Origin: Leishmania panamensis
Taxonomy: Eukaryota > Euglenozoa > Kinetoplastea > Trypanosomatida > Trypanosomatidae
Length of the DNA stretch: 64,000 nt
Assembly: GCF_000755165.1 (NCBI RefSeq)
Contig: NC_025884.1
Location: 385,156 to 449,155, forward strand
Direction: 5' to 3'
The notes below the pieces were generated by a model. It ran no database searches and was not told where the DNA came from. It saw only the letters and a program-made list of their open reading frames with translations. Position numbers and translations under genes: made by a program. Positions 1 through 9,240 of this stretch are shown here, piece after piece; positions within the stretch are counted from its first letter, which is position 1, and each line of letters starts with the position of its first letter.

Positions 1-744
1 GCCGCGCACGTTTGGGGTGCCAGTGACCTTGGGGTAGTTATCCGGATTCATCATGACACTGTCCATCCTGCTGACCGGTGTTGGGTCGGGATCTGTCGTC
101 AGCCGCAGCGTCAGCTTCTCTGGAATCAAGGCCATATACGGGTTATTTTTGGGCATATCATCCTCCACTTCATCATCGGAGTTGACCTCCTTGGGCAGCT
201 CACCGTCCCACATGGTGCTCTTCTGATCGGACAAGCAAACAGCCTTGGTCGCGGTGCCGACGACGATGTAAGCATTGAAGCCGGCCCCAATGAGAAGAGA
301 TATGAGCACAAGGGATATTTCAAAACAGTTTCCAACCTGCCAGTCCAGCGCCGTTGCGGGCGAGACAATTTGCTGCGGGAGTTGTTCCACTGTACTGTCG
401 TACTCGTCGTCGTAAACGGATGGATCGTAGAGAGGCTCGTAGCGCACATAGTCGGCCACGAACTGGCAAGACCCCTCCAAGTCAAAAAGCTGGTCGTATG
501 GTAGCAACGTTGGCCGCACAAACGAGCAGATCATCTTTGGACACTGGCACTCATTACTTGGCGAGAGAAACAGTGGCTTGCGGTCAGGAAAGTACTTGTA
601 GAACAGGATGTCAAATTCCTTGGCGACTGCAAGCACATTGTCATCTGTTGTGGTGTTGGTGTAAAAGGAGGCGGGTATATCGGGAGACTGGAGGAGAGCC
701 TGGAGCCGATCTGCCCTAGATGCGGTAACGGGCGACGAGGCCAT
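1..744 (-). CDS. DRC7: Dynein regulatory complex subunit 7 (CCDC135/lobo homologue), N-terminal part, cut by window edge
   Basis: The minus-strand frame from the ATG at 744 stays open to the window edge, giving the first 248 residues; the C-terminal part lies outside. DRC7 is a nexin-dynein regulatory complex subunit that links outer doublets in motile axonemes and is needed for normal flagellar beating. The recognisable part is a transglutaminase-like core around residues 139-165. It begins NCFEIS with a Cys near residue 140, followed by a hydrophobic stretch ending in LLIGAGFNAYIVVGTA. This is the characteristic DRC7 signature and corresponds to the position of a cysteine-protease-like fold. 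An acidic linker (about residues 192-203) follows. The start is the first ATG after several upstream stops. A flagellar gene fits a trypanosomatid. The family call rests on recognition by eye; the missing C-terminus cannot be judged. Confidence 0.8.
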   Translation of the reverse strand, partial: MASSPVTASRADRLQALLQSPDIPASFYTNTTTDDNVLAVAKEFDILFYKYFPDRKPLFLSPSNECQCPKMICSFVRPTLLPYDQLFDLEGSCQFVADYVRYEPLYDPSVYDDEYDSTVEQLPQQIVSPATALDWQVGNCFEISLVLISLLIGAGFNAYIVVGTATKAVCLSDQKSTMWDGELPKEVNSDDEVEDDMPKNNPYMALIPEKLTLRLTTDPDPTPVSRMDSVMMNPDNYPKVTGTPNVRG

Positions 745-1264
745 TCAGATTCCTTTCAGGCTGGGGAATACAGCGGACTTGCACATATCGCTTTGCACTA
801 ATAGCACACGAAAAAAAAAAGTGAGGAGAGAGGTGAAAGTGTGAGAAGCTTCGCGTTCATTTGCTTAAAGTGATAGGTGAACATGGATGGTTGGTGATGA
901 TACACTTCTATCAGCCCGCTATAACAAAGCAGTTAGAGGACAGACAACTAAGAGTACAGCAGCTATTGCCATAGGGATGCACTACCACCTACAATTTTCT
1001 TTCTCTCTGCTTGTGATTCCTCGCCTCGATACTGGGTAGCACACAACTGCAGAGTTTTTTCCCCTTTGTATGCAGAAGGCAGTCCATGAGGCGAATCGCG
1101 AGAAAAAAAAGGAGAAAATCGCTATCATGAGAGTCTAGCTAGTCTGTGTTCCTAAAGAAAAAAAAAAAGAAACTGGGTACTAATGATTCTCGCGAGACAT
1201 GCTCGGCGCAAGAGACGCGCGGACTGTGAGTTTGTACACAGAGAGCTTAAAGAGGGAAGACACG
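745..1264. other. Intergenic region, DRC7 leader and upstream gene 3' UTR
   Basis: This 520-bp stretch holds no plausible gene. It has several A-rich homopolymer runs (for example 810-820 and 1155-1168), read as T-rich on the transcribed minus strand. These can serve as pyrimidine tracts for trans-splicing of the DRC7 mRNA. Confidence 0.6.
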
Positions 1265-1702
1265 TTACTGCATGGCCTTTGGCCTAGCAATAAGGACTGT
1301 TTCGTAGTTTTTGCGACAATACATATCCCAGTAGAAAACTCCCCATGTAGCGGCAGTGATGCAGAGCAGCGCGCAGTACAACGGTGAGACGGTCAACAGA
1401 TTGATATCGCCAGGAGTCACCAAGCGCCCCGAAAGGGTCCTCGGAGTGAAGGGCTCGTAGTTCATAAACGCCGCCTCGTTACGGGCACCAACCTCCGCAC
1501 CCTTGGCACTACTCTTGTACTCGAATGAGGAGCGTTGGTGATCAGTCATAGGTTTCATTTGGTAGTTTTTCGCAAACTCTTCTGCTTCTACACGCTTCAC
1601 AGCGTCCGACACGCGCACCTGCTGAGAGTCGGCATGGAGGAAAAGGCTAGGGGCAAGGGCACCGCCGCGACGAGCAGAGAGCTTAAGGAAAGTGCACTGC
1701 AT
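1265..1702 (-). CDS. Conserved-looking small protein with one C-terminal membrane segment, function unknown
   Basis: 145 residues from the ATG at 1702 to TAA at 1265. The N-terminus is basic with hydrophobic and hydroxylated residues (MQCTFLKLSARRGG), compatible with a mitochondrial presequence. The middle is soluble and charged. One hydrophobic segment lies at about residues 101-124, followed by a short basic tail. This is the shape of small accessory subunits of inner-membrane complexes, but no family motif is recognised and that role is only inference. A good splice context lies upstream on the minus strand: a tract like TTTCTCACGCTTTTCTTCACAG, then an A run and the ATG. It shares an array with SLP-2, itself mitochondrial, but array membership in trypanosomatids is weak evidence for shared function. 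Confidence 0.7.
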   Translation of the reverse strand: MQCTFLKLSARRGGALAPSLFLHADSQQVRVSDAVKRVEAEEFAKNYQMKPMTDHQRSSFEYKSSAKGAEVGARNEAAFMNYEPFTPRTLSGRLVTPGDINLLTVSPLYCALLCITAATWGVFYWDMYCRKNYETVLIARPKAMQ

Positions 1703-2192
1703 CTTCCAGTTTTTTTTTCTGTGAAGAAAAGCGTGAGAAAGTAGACGGCTGTGTTTGGAAACTAGTAGAGTGAGAGAAGCAGTATGACGAAGAGAGGGGA
1801 GTATGATGATGGTAGCAAAGAGAGGAGTAATTGGGATGCCACAGTACTCTCTCCTTTATGATGATTAAAGCACTGGGAGGGATAAGCCATACTACATAGA
1901 TATGCATTCATGCTCAGCCCAATCATCGCCAAATGTAGCAGTGCTTTTCCAAGGAAAATAAACGAGAGGGCCACAGGTACGTCACAAGCGAATGTGTTGC
2001 ATTAGTTGTACCTCACTGAGCAAGGAAAAAAAAAAAGTGAAGGTGTTTCACGCTATTCGTCAATCTTTGAGCTAGAGAGGCACAGGGTGCACCTGAATGA
2101 ACTACTGCGAAGGTTACAACACAGGGAAACACACCACCACAACACAAACAGACCAAAACACAATCACTAGTCGGAAAACCAGTCTCATCTAG
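1703..2192. other. Intergenic region between the 145-aa gene and SLP-2
   Basis: About 490 bp without a convincing reading frame. It should contain the SLP-2 3' UTR and the leader of the 145-aa gene. An A-run at 2028-2037 is the only simple-sequence feature seen. Confidence 0.55.
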
Positions 2193-3269
2193 CTACTTCC
2201 CAGTTGTCGGCGAAGACTTCGTCGCCGAGGTGGCAACAGTGTTGAACACGGAGAGTGCTTGGGTTGCAAACATCGCAGGGTCGTTCACTGGGTGAGACAT
2301 AACCACCGTATTAGATTCTTTTGCCAGTTCGCCAAACTTCTCAATGTAGCTTTCTGCAACGCGGAGGGATATAGCCTCGTTTCCGTGCTTCGCCTTTTCA
2401 ATCGCTTCGGAGACGATAGCAATGTTGTCTGATACCGCGGCTGCCTTGACTCGAATGGCAGCAGCATTGCCTTCTGAATGCCGCTCCACTGTGTACTTTT
2501 CAGCGTCTGCAACGTACTGCTGCGCGATCTTCATACCATTAGCACGGTTGATCGTCGCAGTCGACTCACCTTCGCTCTCTAAAATGAGCTTGCGCTTCTT
2601 TCGCTCTGCCTCAGCCTGTAGATCCATCGAGCGGCGCACCAGCTCGCTCACCATAATATCTCGGATCTCGTAGCGTTTGCACTCAATACCCCACTCATTT
2701 GCTTCTCGACGGAGCACTTCCACAGTGCTTTGGTTAAGACTGGCGCGCTCCCTGAACAGGCTATCAAGCGACATCCGCCCAATCTCGCTGCGCATCGTTG
2801 TTTGAGCTAAGTTAATTAAGTTGAACACGGGGTTCTCAATATTGTAGCTGGCTTTGCACGAATCCACAATCTTGAGAAAAAGGACACCGTCAATCTCCAC
2901 CATTACATTGTCAGATGTGATTGCTGATTGATTCGGGATTTCGATACCTTGCTCCTTCACGTTGTAATTGTAGCGAATCTTGTCGATAAAGGGCACCACC
3001 ATCCACCATCCGGAGTCCAGTGTGCGGTGATAGCGACCAAGTCGCTCCACAACATATTCGTGTCCTTGTGGGACAATGTTGAAAAAGGTGTTTCGCGGAG
3101 GGCGCTCAATGAAAGAGCTGGGATCAAGCAGCATTTTCTGTGAGCGCTGCATCATCATGCGAGATGGTGCACTACCTCCGGGAGGGTGTTCTTGAGGAGT
3201 AGAGTTCATGGGGTACGGGCTACCTTGAGCCCCGTACTGCTGAAGAAGCACAATTCGACGGCGGATCAT
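2193..3269 (-). CDS. Stomatin-like protein 2 (SPFH/band 7), mitochondrial
   Basis: 358 residues. SLP-2 proteins form ring-like scaffolds on the mitochondrial inner membrane, bind cardiolipin and prohibitins, and stabilise respiratory chain and protease complexes. The first 50 residues (MIRRRIVLLQQYG, then Pro/Ser/Met-rich) look like a targeting peptide. The SPFH/band 7 domain spans roughly residues 66-240. It opens with NIVPQGHEYVVERLGRYHRTL and contains the SLP-2 hallmark QTTMRSEIGRMSLDSLFRER. A helical region and the C-terminal PHB-type extension (about 240-340) follow. The frame is open upstream to 3782, but that stretch is low-complexity leader. The ATG at 3269 gives the expected family length and lies just after an A-run, with a pyrimidine tract and an AG near 3302 on the minus strand. 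It is the first gene of the leftward array. Confidence 0.9.
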   Translation of the reverse strand: MIRRRIVLLQQYGAQGSPYPMNSTPQEHPPGGSAPSRMMMQRSQKMLLDPSSFIERPPRNTFFNIVPQGHEYVVERLGRYHRTLDSGWWMVVPFIDKIRYNYNVKEQGIEIPNQSAITSDNVMVEIDGVLFLKIVDSCKASYNIENPVFNLINLAQTTMRSEIGRMSLDSLFRERASLNQSTVEVLRREANEWGIECKRYEIRDIMVSELVRRSMDLQAEAERKKRKLILESEGESTATINRANGMKIAQQYVADAEKYTVERHSEGNAAAIRVKAAAVSDNIAIVSEAIEKAKHGNEAISLRVAESYIEKFGELAKESNTVVMSHPVNDPAMFATQALSVFNTVATSATKSSPTTGK

Positions 3270-4726
3270 TTTTTTTTTTTCGTTGCCACTCGCCTTTAAC
3301 TCTTCAGTTTTAAGATCAATAAAAACAGAGAATGGAAAAGAGGGGAATGGAGAAGAGGGTTTGCACATTAGCGTGTGGAGTTGAGGCGGGGAAAGGAATG
3401 AAAGCAGCGGGTTAGAAAGCTTTTGTTCTCTGTCCAACACTCTTCCTGCCACTATAGCAAAACAGGTAGTAGAAAGTGCGAAATGCAACACTGTGTGTAT
3501 TGCTTTTCGATCGTATAGAGAAAAGGGGTAGATATTTTGAACGACAAGATGGAATCTGAACTGGCTCCCGGTTCGACGCACATTTGGTTTGCATAATAAT
3601 AACCAAAGATGAGGTTTCAAATGGGTCGAATTGAAATGAATAAAATACCGAGTCAAAGTGCAAGTGCGCGCGTGTTGCCTTTGCCATCTAGCGAAACTTC
3701 CATTGTTGGGGAGAACTAGCTCGCTGTTTACATGGCTTAGCGCTTCGCCTTGAAAATTGCGACAATTCCACATAAAGCACAACGTTCTTTTTCTTTCGTC
3801 CTCATGGCGGCTCTGCCATGCAAGAGCTAAACTCTATCCAGCCTGCCCCAGGTCCATCGCGTTGTGCGAAGCTGCAGCGGGCACGCGTCGCGGCAATGCG
3901 CCGACTCAGTCATCTTGGCGCAGTCCCCGCCCCAAACCCCACCCCATCTCTCAGGCCACCGCACAGCCGCCCCCATTGTCCTGGTCGCCACCCGGTGCAT
4001 TCCTAAGGGTGGCGCGGGTGCCCCACATCAGTGGCCACCCGGGGCTGGGTGAAGTGCGGCCGGGTTGCGCCGACACGACGTCGTCCAGGACCTGGCCGCC
4101 GGCATTGGCAACAGCACATTTCTATGCCGTAGGTGCTTGACCCTGTCACCGCCAGGGGCGATTCAACATTGGCAGGGATAGCCGCTGCTCAGCCTCCCCA
4201 CAAAAAGTGGGGGTACTGGGCACTGATGCCGTGCCGTGGCATCCCCTTTTGTCAGCGATGTGTTGTTGATTTTGCAGAAAGGTGATGTTAGGTTGAGGAG
4301 AGGGGGGGGGGGGAGAAGGTGGGCGCAAAGCTTCCCAACGCTGCGTCTCAAGGTGCTGTCTTGACAGGTGTTGAACAAAATTGACAAATGCATTCGCAGG
4401 TCTTCGTTAATCGGAGATGAGGCGTTTTACTATTGGGAGCTTATTTCAACTTGAGGGGACTTGGGAAAGACAGTGGCAGTGGACACCGAGTCTGCAGGGT
4501 GCGCATGGCTGAGTGGAATCTGCGAGGGGAGCGGGCACTCCCATTTTCTCCAATACCTTTTAATCTACTGATTCTTTATCGGAATCGATTTCATCCTTTT
4601 TTCTCCAACCACTCTTCCTCTTCTGTTCTCTCTGCTGCTTTCCCTCTTGCAGTGGCTTGCTCCAACTCGCCATTCACAGTCAGTGCTACATTCGTGCTCT
4701 CGTTTTTCCTGGCCAAAAGTGAAGCC
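3270..4726. other. Divergent strand-switch region 1 (likely transcription start region)
   Basis: Genes diverge here: SLP-2 runs left and the 443-aa mitochondrial protein runs right. In Leishmania such regions carry the start sites of polycistronic transcription, usually without core promoter motifs; none is seen here. The region holds the two leaders, a moderately AT-rich section (3410-3800) and one complete SIDER-like repeat (3799-4246). Pyrimidine-rich leader sequence for the rightward array occupies 4560-4720. Confidence 0.75.
3799..4246 (+). repeat. SIDER-like dispersed repeat, copy A (inverted partner of copy B)
   Basis: A 448-bp element beginning TCCTCATGGCGGCTCTGCC and ending near GCCGTGCCGTGGCATCCCC. 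It is the reverse complement of 6151-6598 with only two differences seen by eye (near 4176 and 4241). Its last 110 bases are clearly related to the ends of the repeats at 52614-52980 and 55784-56165: the order CCCTGTCACCGC, then CTCCCCAC, then TGGGGGT-CTGG, then GATGCC is shared. Length, GC-richness and dispersal match Leishmania SIDER retroposons. Assignment to SIDER1 or SIDER2 is not attempted. It lies inside dSSR1. Confidence 0.75.
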
Positions 4727-6058
4727 ATGTTTCGGACGTCTCGCCTCGCCGTTCCACGGCTCGCAACGAAGACGAGCGCGCTGCTTTCACGACAAGGCAA
4801 AGGGGAGAAGGCTGCCGCGCCACCAAATCTCGCGGCTAGCACTGAAAACAGTGCGGATAATGTCGTAATGGAGAGGTCCACCACTTCGCAGCAGCCGCTT
4901 ATTATCGACAACACAGGGGAAACTAGAACGCATATTCTTCCACAAAAGATCTTGAAGGAGCTTCTGAACTCTGTGTCTGCCGGACAGCAGAACTTTCTCT
5001 TTGGGTCTGACAGGGACGCTGCCGATCCCACCGCTGGCATACTTCGTGCGACTGGCAGCTTCTTTGAAGCTGTCAATACGGCTTATGAAGGGCGTATGCT
5101 TCAAGAGCAGCAGGTTGAAGTGGAAAATTTTGTTCTCAAGCGTCGTACGCATTACACCCAGCGTCTCAACGAGGAAACAGAGGAGTTTCGGCGCGAGCAA
5201 AAAGAAATTCATGACGAGATACAGCGCTTGGAGGCAGAGAAGTACAAGAGCGACCTTAACAACGATGTGATCCAGTTCACAAAAGCTAGGGAAACCGAAT
5301 ATGAAGTCCGCTTACACGCGGATGTGGAGAAGTATCACAACGCACTTCTGGCATACCGTGCGCGCGCGAAGAAAAATGATTCAGTAGGTGCTGATGGTGA
5401 GGCCACAGCGAAGCAGATAAGCATGAATGTGATTGAGATCATGCAGGAAATGGAGATCGATGACACTCTGCGTGACTTTGGCAATGCTGCTGGTATTGGG
5501 AACGACCTCTCCGATCAGGATATTCGTAGCTACGTAGTGCAGCGAACCTGCTTCTACGAAAAGGTTGTGCGAGATGAGGTGCATGACTTTACAAAGAGGC
5601 GCAAGAGCTTTTATGAGGATTTGCTAGAGGCCCGAGCGGTTCGTCACTCGGCGAAGATTCGAGCAGACACGGAAAGGTTTCACAGTCAGCGGCAAGGCTA
5701 CTACGAGGAACGGTTAACTGCTGACGGCTCGTGGATGGCCAAGTGCTTTCAGGAGCACTACAATCGCTGCTTTCTACAGTCGTATGCGCGCCGAGCCTGG
5801 ATCGAACACCGTCGTTACCAGGCCACGTTGGAGGGCATTAAGCTTTTCACGGAAGACAGCGAGAAGGTACCGGTAATATCGGACCCGGCAGATATAAGTA
5901 TCTCCACTCTAAACGCTGAAATTCCACTCTCCACAATCCTTGACATGTATGAAAGCGAGAATATGGCAGAGATTACGCGAGATGTTTTCCTCAAAGCTGC
6001 ACGCCGTGTTGCGGCTGACTATACCCCCTACAGTATCGACGAACACCATTCGCAGTGA
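4727..6058 (+). CDS. Predicted mitochondrial charged helical protein with repeated aromatic motif, unknown function
   Basis: 443 residues from the ATG at 4727; the frame is open upstream to 4433 but without an ATG until this one. The N-terminus (MFRTSRLAVPRLATKTSAL) is Arg/Ser/Thr/Leu-rich and lacks acids, typical of a mitochondrial presequence. From about residue 120 to 350 the chain is strongly helical and charged. It repeats a motif of the form R-x-x-[FY]-[YTE]-E-x-[RLV]-[LV]. Examples are RRTHYTQRL, RETEYEVRL, RTCFYEKVV, RRKSFYEDLL and RQGYYEERL. No catalytic motif or membrane segment is visible. I do not recognise a family. It is the first gene of the rightward array and is bracketed by the two near-identical inverted SIDER-like copies. 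Confidence 0.85.
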   Translation: MFRTSRLAVPRLATKTSALLSRQGKGEKAAAPPNLAASTENSADNVVMERSTTSQQPLIIDNTGETRTHILPQKILKELLNSVSAGQQNFLFGSDRDAADPTAGILRATGSFFEAVNTAYEGRMLQEQQVEVENFVLKRRTHYTQRLNEETEEFRREQKEIHDEIQRLEAEKYKSDLNNDVIQFTKARETEYEVRLHADVEKYHNALLAYRARAKKNDSVGADGEATAKQISMNVIEIMQEMEIDDTLRDFGNAAGIGNDLSDQDIRSYVVQRTCFYEKVVRDEVHDFTKRRKSFYEDLLEARAVRHSAKIRADTERFHSQRQGYYEERLTADGSWMAKCFQEHYNRCFLQSYARRAWIEHRRYQATLEGIKLFTEDSEKVPVISDPADISISTLNAEIPLSTILDMYESENMAEITRDVFLKAARRVAADYTPYSIDEHHSQ

Positions 6059-6150
6059 GCACTACGCTGTCACGGACGGCGCACATTACACCTGAATGAG
6101 TGGTATCTTTTTCGTTTTCTTTTCCTTGCTTTGTGTGTCCCTGATGACGA

Positions 6151-6598
6151 GGGGACGCCACGGCACGGCATCAGTGCCCAGTACCCCCACTTTTTGTGGG
6201 GAGGCTGAGCAGCGGCTATCTCTGCCAATGTTGAATCGCCCCTGGCGGTGACAGGGTCAAGCACCTACGGCATAGAAATGTGCTGTTGCCAATGCCGGCG
6301 GCCAGGTCCTGGACGACGTCGTGTCGGCGCAACCCGGCCGCACTTCACCCAGCCCCGGGTGGCCACTGATGTGGGGCACCCGCGCCACCCTTAGGAATGC
6401 ACCGGGTGGCGACCAGGACAATGGGGGCGGCTGTGCGGTGGCCTGAGAGATGGGGTGGGGTTTGGGGCGGGGACTGCGCCAAGATGACTGAGTCGGCGCA
6501 TTGCCGCGACGCGTGCCCGCTGCAGCTTCGCACAACGCGATGGACCTGGGGCAGGCTGGATAGAGTTTAGCTCTTGCATGGCAGAGCCGCCATGAGGA
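6151..6598 (-). repeat. SIDER-like dispersed repeat, copy B (inverted partner of copy A)
   Basis: Reverse complement of 3799-4246 over 448 bp with two visible differences. It begins 92 bp after the stop of the 443-aa protein gene, so it probably lies in that gene's 3' UTR, the usual home of SIDER elements, which affect mRNA stability and translation in Leishmania. Relative to its host transcript it has the same orientation as copy C has relative to SDS22. Confidence 0.75.
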
Positions 6599-7004
6599 AG
6601 AAATGCCTCATATCGTGACCTTGAGAGCCCCCTTTTTTTGAACACTTACCATAGAGTTTTACAGGATTAAAAAGATAGAAATGTACCGTCATCGGTTTTG
6701 CGGAGTTGTGCGTTATCGCCTCATTTGTGATGTTCCTTGAACTGCGCTCGTAGCGCCAGACTCGCCTGTATTGGTAATCATACTGGTTTTTCATTGAGGA
6801 CTGTTCCATGAAGGTTTTCTCTTGTAATGACTTTTTTATCGTGTACTTCTTTCTTGACTACCCTCTGGGGGAACTGGCGATCTACAGACACACAGTATAA
6901 AATTTCGCTGTGGCGTTTTTGTTTATATATTTTTTATTTTCTGTTTTTAATTATTTCCAATCGTGTGTTGAGTAGTTTTTTTTTTCGTTGCTTTCTTTCT
7001 CGTA

Positions 7005-7005
7005 G
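7005..7005 (+). promoter_or_regulatory. Predicted spliced-leader acceptor for AFG1
   Basis: A T/C-rich tract at about 6975-7001 is followed by the first AG at 7004-7005, 16 bases before the ATG. This is the standard trypanosomatid arrangement. Nearby AGs at 7007 and 7017 are alternatives. Confidence 0.5.
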
Positions 7006-7020
7006 AGTATCCTTAGCAGT

Positions 7021-8457
7021 ATGTTTCGGCGAGCGTTTTTTTTCCTTTCTCTCCGACCTTCTGAAGGCTACCGGCAGCTTCTGTTAAGAGGCGACATCTC
7101 AAACGATGAGAATCAGGTTAGTGCCCTGCCTGTGTTCGATCGTCTTCACGATGATTTGGTGAAGTACGCAAAGGACAGTAAGAGCACCGCTGTTCCGAAG
7201 CGGCGAGTGGAGCTTCGACCTCCTAATCGTCTGGGAATTATCCCGTCCTTTTTTCTTCGTCGTGAGCAAGAGAAAAAAGTGGAGCAGGCCATTAGCGATG
7301 ACAACAAGGCGGTATACCATCCCCTGTCGCATGTGAAGGGGCTGTATGTATGGGGCGGGGTGGGATGCGGGAAAACTATGCTCATGGATTTGCTGTACGA
7401 TAATGCGCCCCCCGAGATCCGCAAGCGGCGCCTTCACTTTCATCAGTTTATGCTGGATATGCAGAAGACCTCAAAGTTGATCCGCTACAAGTCCAAGGAG
7501 GAGATGCAAGACCCTACACACCGGTCAAACATGGTGAGCTACAACGTCAGGGATGATCTTCGCCGAACCCCTGATGCCGAGATTAATCTGTTTGACGAGG
7601 TGGCGCAGCGAATGATCAGCGATGTTGATCTTCTTTGTTTCGACGAGGTGGCCGTCTCTGATGTGGCACACGCAATGATTCTCAAGCGTCTTTTCCATTC
7701 ATTCTACAAGATCGGTCTTGTGGTCATCTTCACTTCAAACCGCCCCGTTGACGACTTGTACAAGGATGGTCTGAACCGTGGCGGGTTCATCCCTTTCATT
7801 GATTTAGTGAAGAAGCAGTGCATCATTCATCATATGAAGAGCAATATCGATCATCGGTTGCTTGGGCACCAGGCGGACACCTACCTCACCCCGATGAATG
7901 ATGAGAACCACTCCAAGTTCGAAAAGCTATTTCTTGAGATGTGCAAGGCGATGCCTGCAACGGAGCGGAAGCTCGAGGTGTTTGGACGGGATGTAATTGT
8001 GCCGCGGGCGTGCGGAGGCGTTTGCTACTTCCACTTCTTGGAGCTGTGCGGCGGTGAAAAGTCTACGGCAGACTACGAGGTCATTGCCAGGGCGTTTCAT
8101 ACAATCTTCATCAATGGTGTTCCCCAGTTTCCGTACGAGAACAGCGATGTTAAGAACCGGTTTCTCCTGCTTATCGATACGCTGTACGAGCACAAGTGCA
8201 AGGTCATGATTCACGCCGCGGTTGAGCTGCTGCAGCTGCAAGCTCCGAGAGGAGAGGCCGCCGGCAGAATAGAAGGGGATGCTCCGCGATTCGATAGTCT
8301 TTCCGAGTTCGAACGTGAAAGCGGTAATAAACTAATGGATGCTGATGATAGTGCGTTTCAAATGGACCGGTGCGTGTCGCGTTTGTTCGAAATGCGTACG
8401 AAGGAGTATCTTGAGATCCCGCATGAGCAGCAGGATGTGGATTTATCTACGCGATAA
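7021..8457 (+). CDS. AFG1/LACE1-type mitochondrial AAA ATPase (ZapE family)
   Basis: 478 residues from an ATG placed right after a strong splice-acceptor context. AFG1/LACE1 proteins are mitochondrial ATPases of the bacterial ZapE family that promote turnover of respiratory-chain subunits. The N-terminus (MFRRAFFFLSLRPSEGYRQL) is a plausible mitochondrial presequence. The Walker A motif GGVGCGKTM lies at about residues 112-120 and Walker B (DLLCFDE) at about 203-209. Sensor/arginine-finger-like sequence with IFTSNRP follows near residues 238-244. The stretch HFHQFMLDMQ after the P-loop is the family-specific helix (HFH.FM). The C-terminal domain has CYFHFLELC-GG and later FIxxVP-type sequence (FINGVPQFP), also typical. 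All ATPase motifs are intact. Confidence 0.92.
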   Translation: MFRRAFFFLSLRPSEGYRQLLLRGDISNDENQVSALPVFDRLHDDLVKYAKDSKSTAVPKRRVELRPPNRLGIIPSFFLRREQEKKVEQAISDDNKAVYHPLSHVKGLYVWGGVGCGKTMLMDLLYDNAPPEIRKRRLHFHQFMLDMQKTSKLIRYKSKEEMQDPTHRSNMVSYNVRDDLRRTPDAEINLFDEVAQRMISDVDLLCFDEVAVSDVAHAMILKRLFHSFYKIGLVVIFTSNRPVDDLYKDGLNRGGFIPFIDLVKKQCIIHHMKSNIDHRLLGHQADTYLTPMNDENHSKFEKLFLEMCKAMPATERKLEVFGRDVIVPRACGGVCYFHFLELCGGEKSTADYEVIARAFHTIFINGVPQFPYENSDVKNRFLLLIDTLYEHKCKVMIHAAVELLQLQAPRGEAAGRIEGDAPRFDSLSEFERESGNKLMDADDSAFQMDRCVSRLFEMRTKEYLEIPHEQQDVDLSTR

Positions 8458-8594
8458 TATGCAGCTCCGTTGATTCTTGCACCTCCCCCCCTTTTCCATG
8501 AATAGCAAGACTCTGAAATCGAAACAGCCACAATACGCTTACTGTGGGGGAACATTCACAAACGAGCGAGGCACGCATACTCTACACACACATA

Positions 8595-8649
<55 letters not shown>

Positions 8650-9240
8650 ATTCCTCATATTACATACTTACGGTGGCTATGAAAAGCTGAAATAAAAAGC
8701 AGGAGAAAAAATAGAAATGGAGCCAAGCCGAGAGCTCAATAGAAGGCTGACGTGAAAGCGAACCACCACTACCACAGCAAAGAGATGAAAAGAAGTACAC
8801 GCGCTTTTTGCTTCTTCGTTTTCGTTGGTTCTTCTTCCCGCCTGTTGTGCCTTATAAAGTGACCTCCCTTTACTCCGTATAGCCCCTTCCGTTGCCCGTG
8901 TCCAGCAGGGAGCGGGGCTTCGAGTGCGTATAGTTGTCTCGCATACAGATGCAAGGGTTCGCTGAGAAAAGAAAAAACGACGCATTTTTTTTTCTGGCGT
9001 GCACGCTGTTCCGTGCTCGACCTTCTCGGTCTACCCTACGGCGCCTGCTATTCCACCGCCGGGCTTCAAGACTCCCCCTGTTTGCTTGTCTGTGTTTTTC
9101 TCTGGAGAATTCTCAACGTAGCTTCTCACTCGTTGTACTTATTAGCACTGCGCAGCGAGCGCACTTCATCGTCACAGCGGTTTTTCCCTTTGGAGTAGCC
9201 ACACCAAACAATAACAGCAAAAGGAACCAGCGTCAGGGCT
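8458..9240. other. Intergenic region with long TA microsatellite
   Basis: 783 bp between AFG1 and the lectin gene. It contains an alternating AT tract at 8598-8639 followed by a short TG tract, then mixed sequence and a pyrimidine-rich leader at about 8985-9200. No gene is supported. Confidence 0.6.
8598..8639. repeat. (AT)21 microsatellite
   Basis: A pure alternating A/T run of 42 bases, flanked by CATATG on the left and a (TG) run on the right. Such tracts are strongly polymorphic in Leishmania and prone to assembly-length error. Confidence 0.9.

Larger units (their letters stand above)
6059..7020. other. Intergenic region with SIDER-like copy B and AFG1 leader
   Basis: The first part (to 6598) is the presumed 3' UTR of the mitochondrial protein gene with the repeat in it. 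From about 6600 to 7020 the sequence is AT-rich and T-rich on the plus strand. It ends in a strong pyrimidine tract before the next ATG. No further gene is seen. Confidence 0.65.

Noticed and set aside
3560..3590. GGTTCGA sequence reminiscent of a tRNA B box
   Set aside because: The downstream bases do not fit the B box, and no A box or cloverleaf can be drawn; other GGTTCGA hits are inside coding sequence.
3270..3782. 171-residue N-terminal extension of SLP-2
   Set aside because: It exceeds the family length, has leader-like composition, and a pyrimidine tract plus AG lies between it and the ATG at 3269.
3757..4140. Pro/Ala-rich open frame, duplicated on the minus strand at 6257-6535
   Set aside because: Both are chance frames within the two SIDER-like repeat copies.
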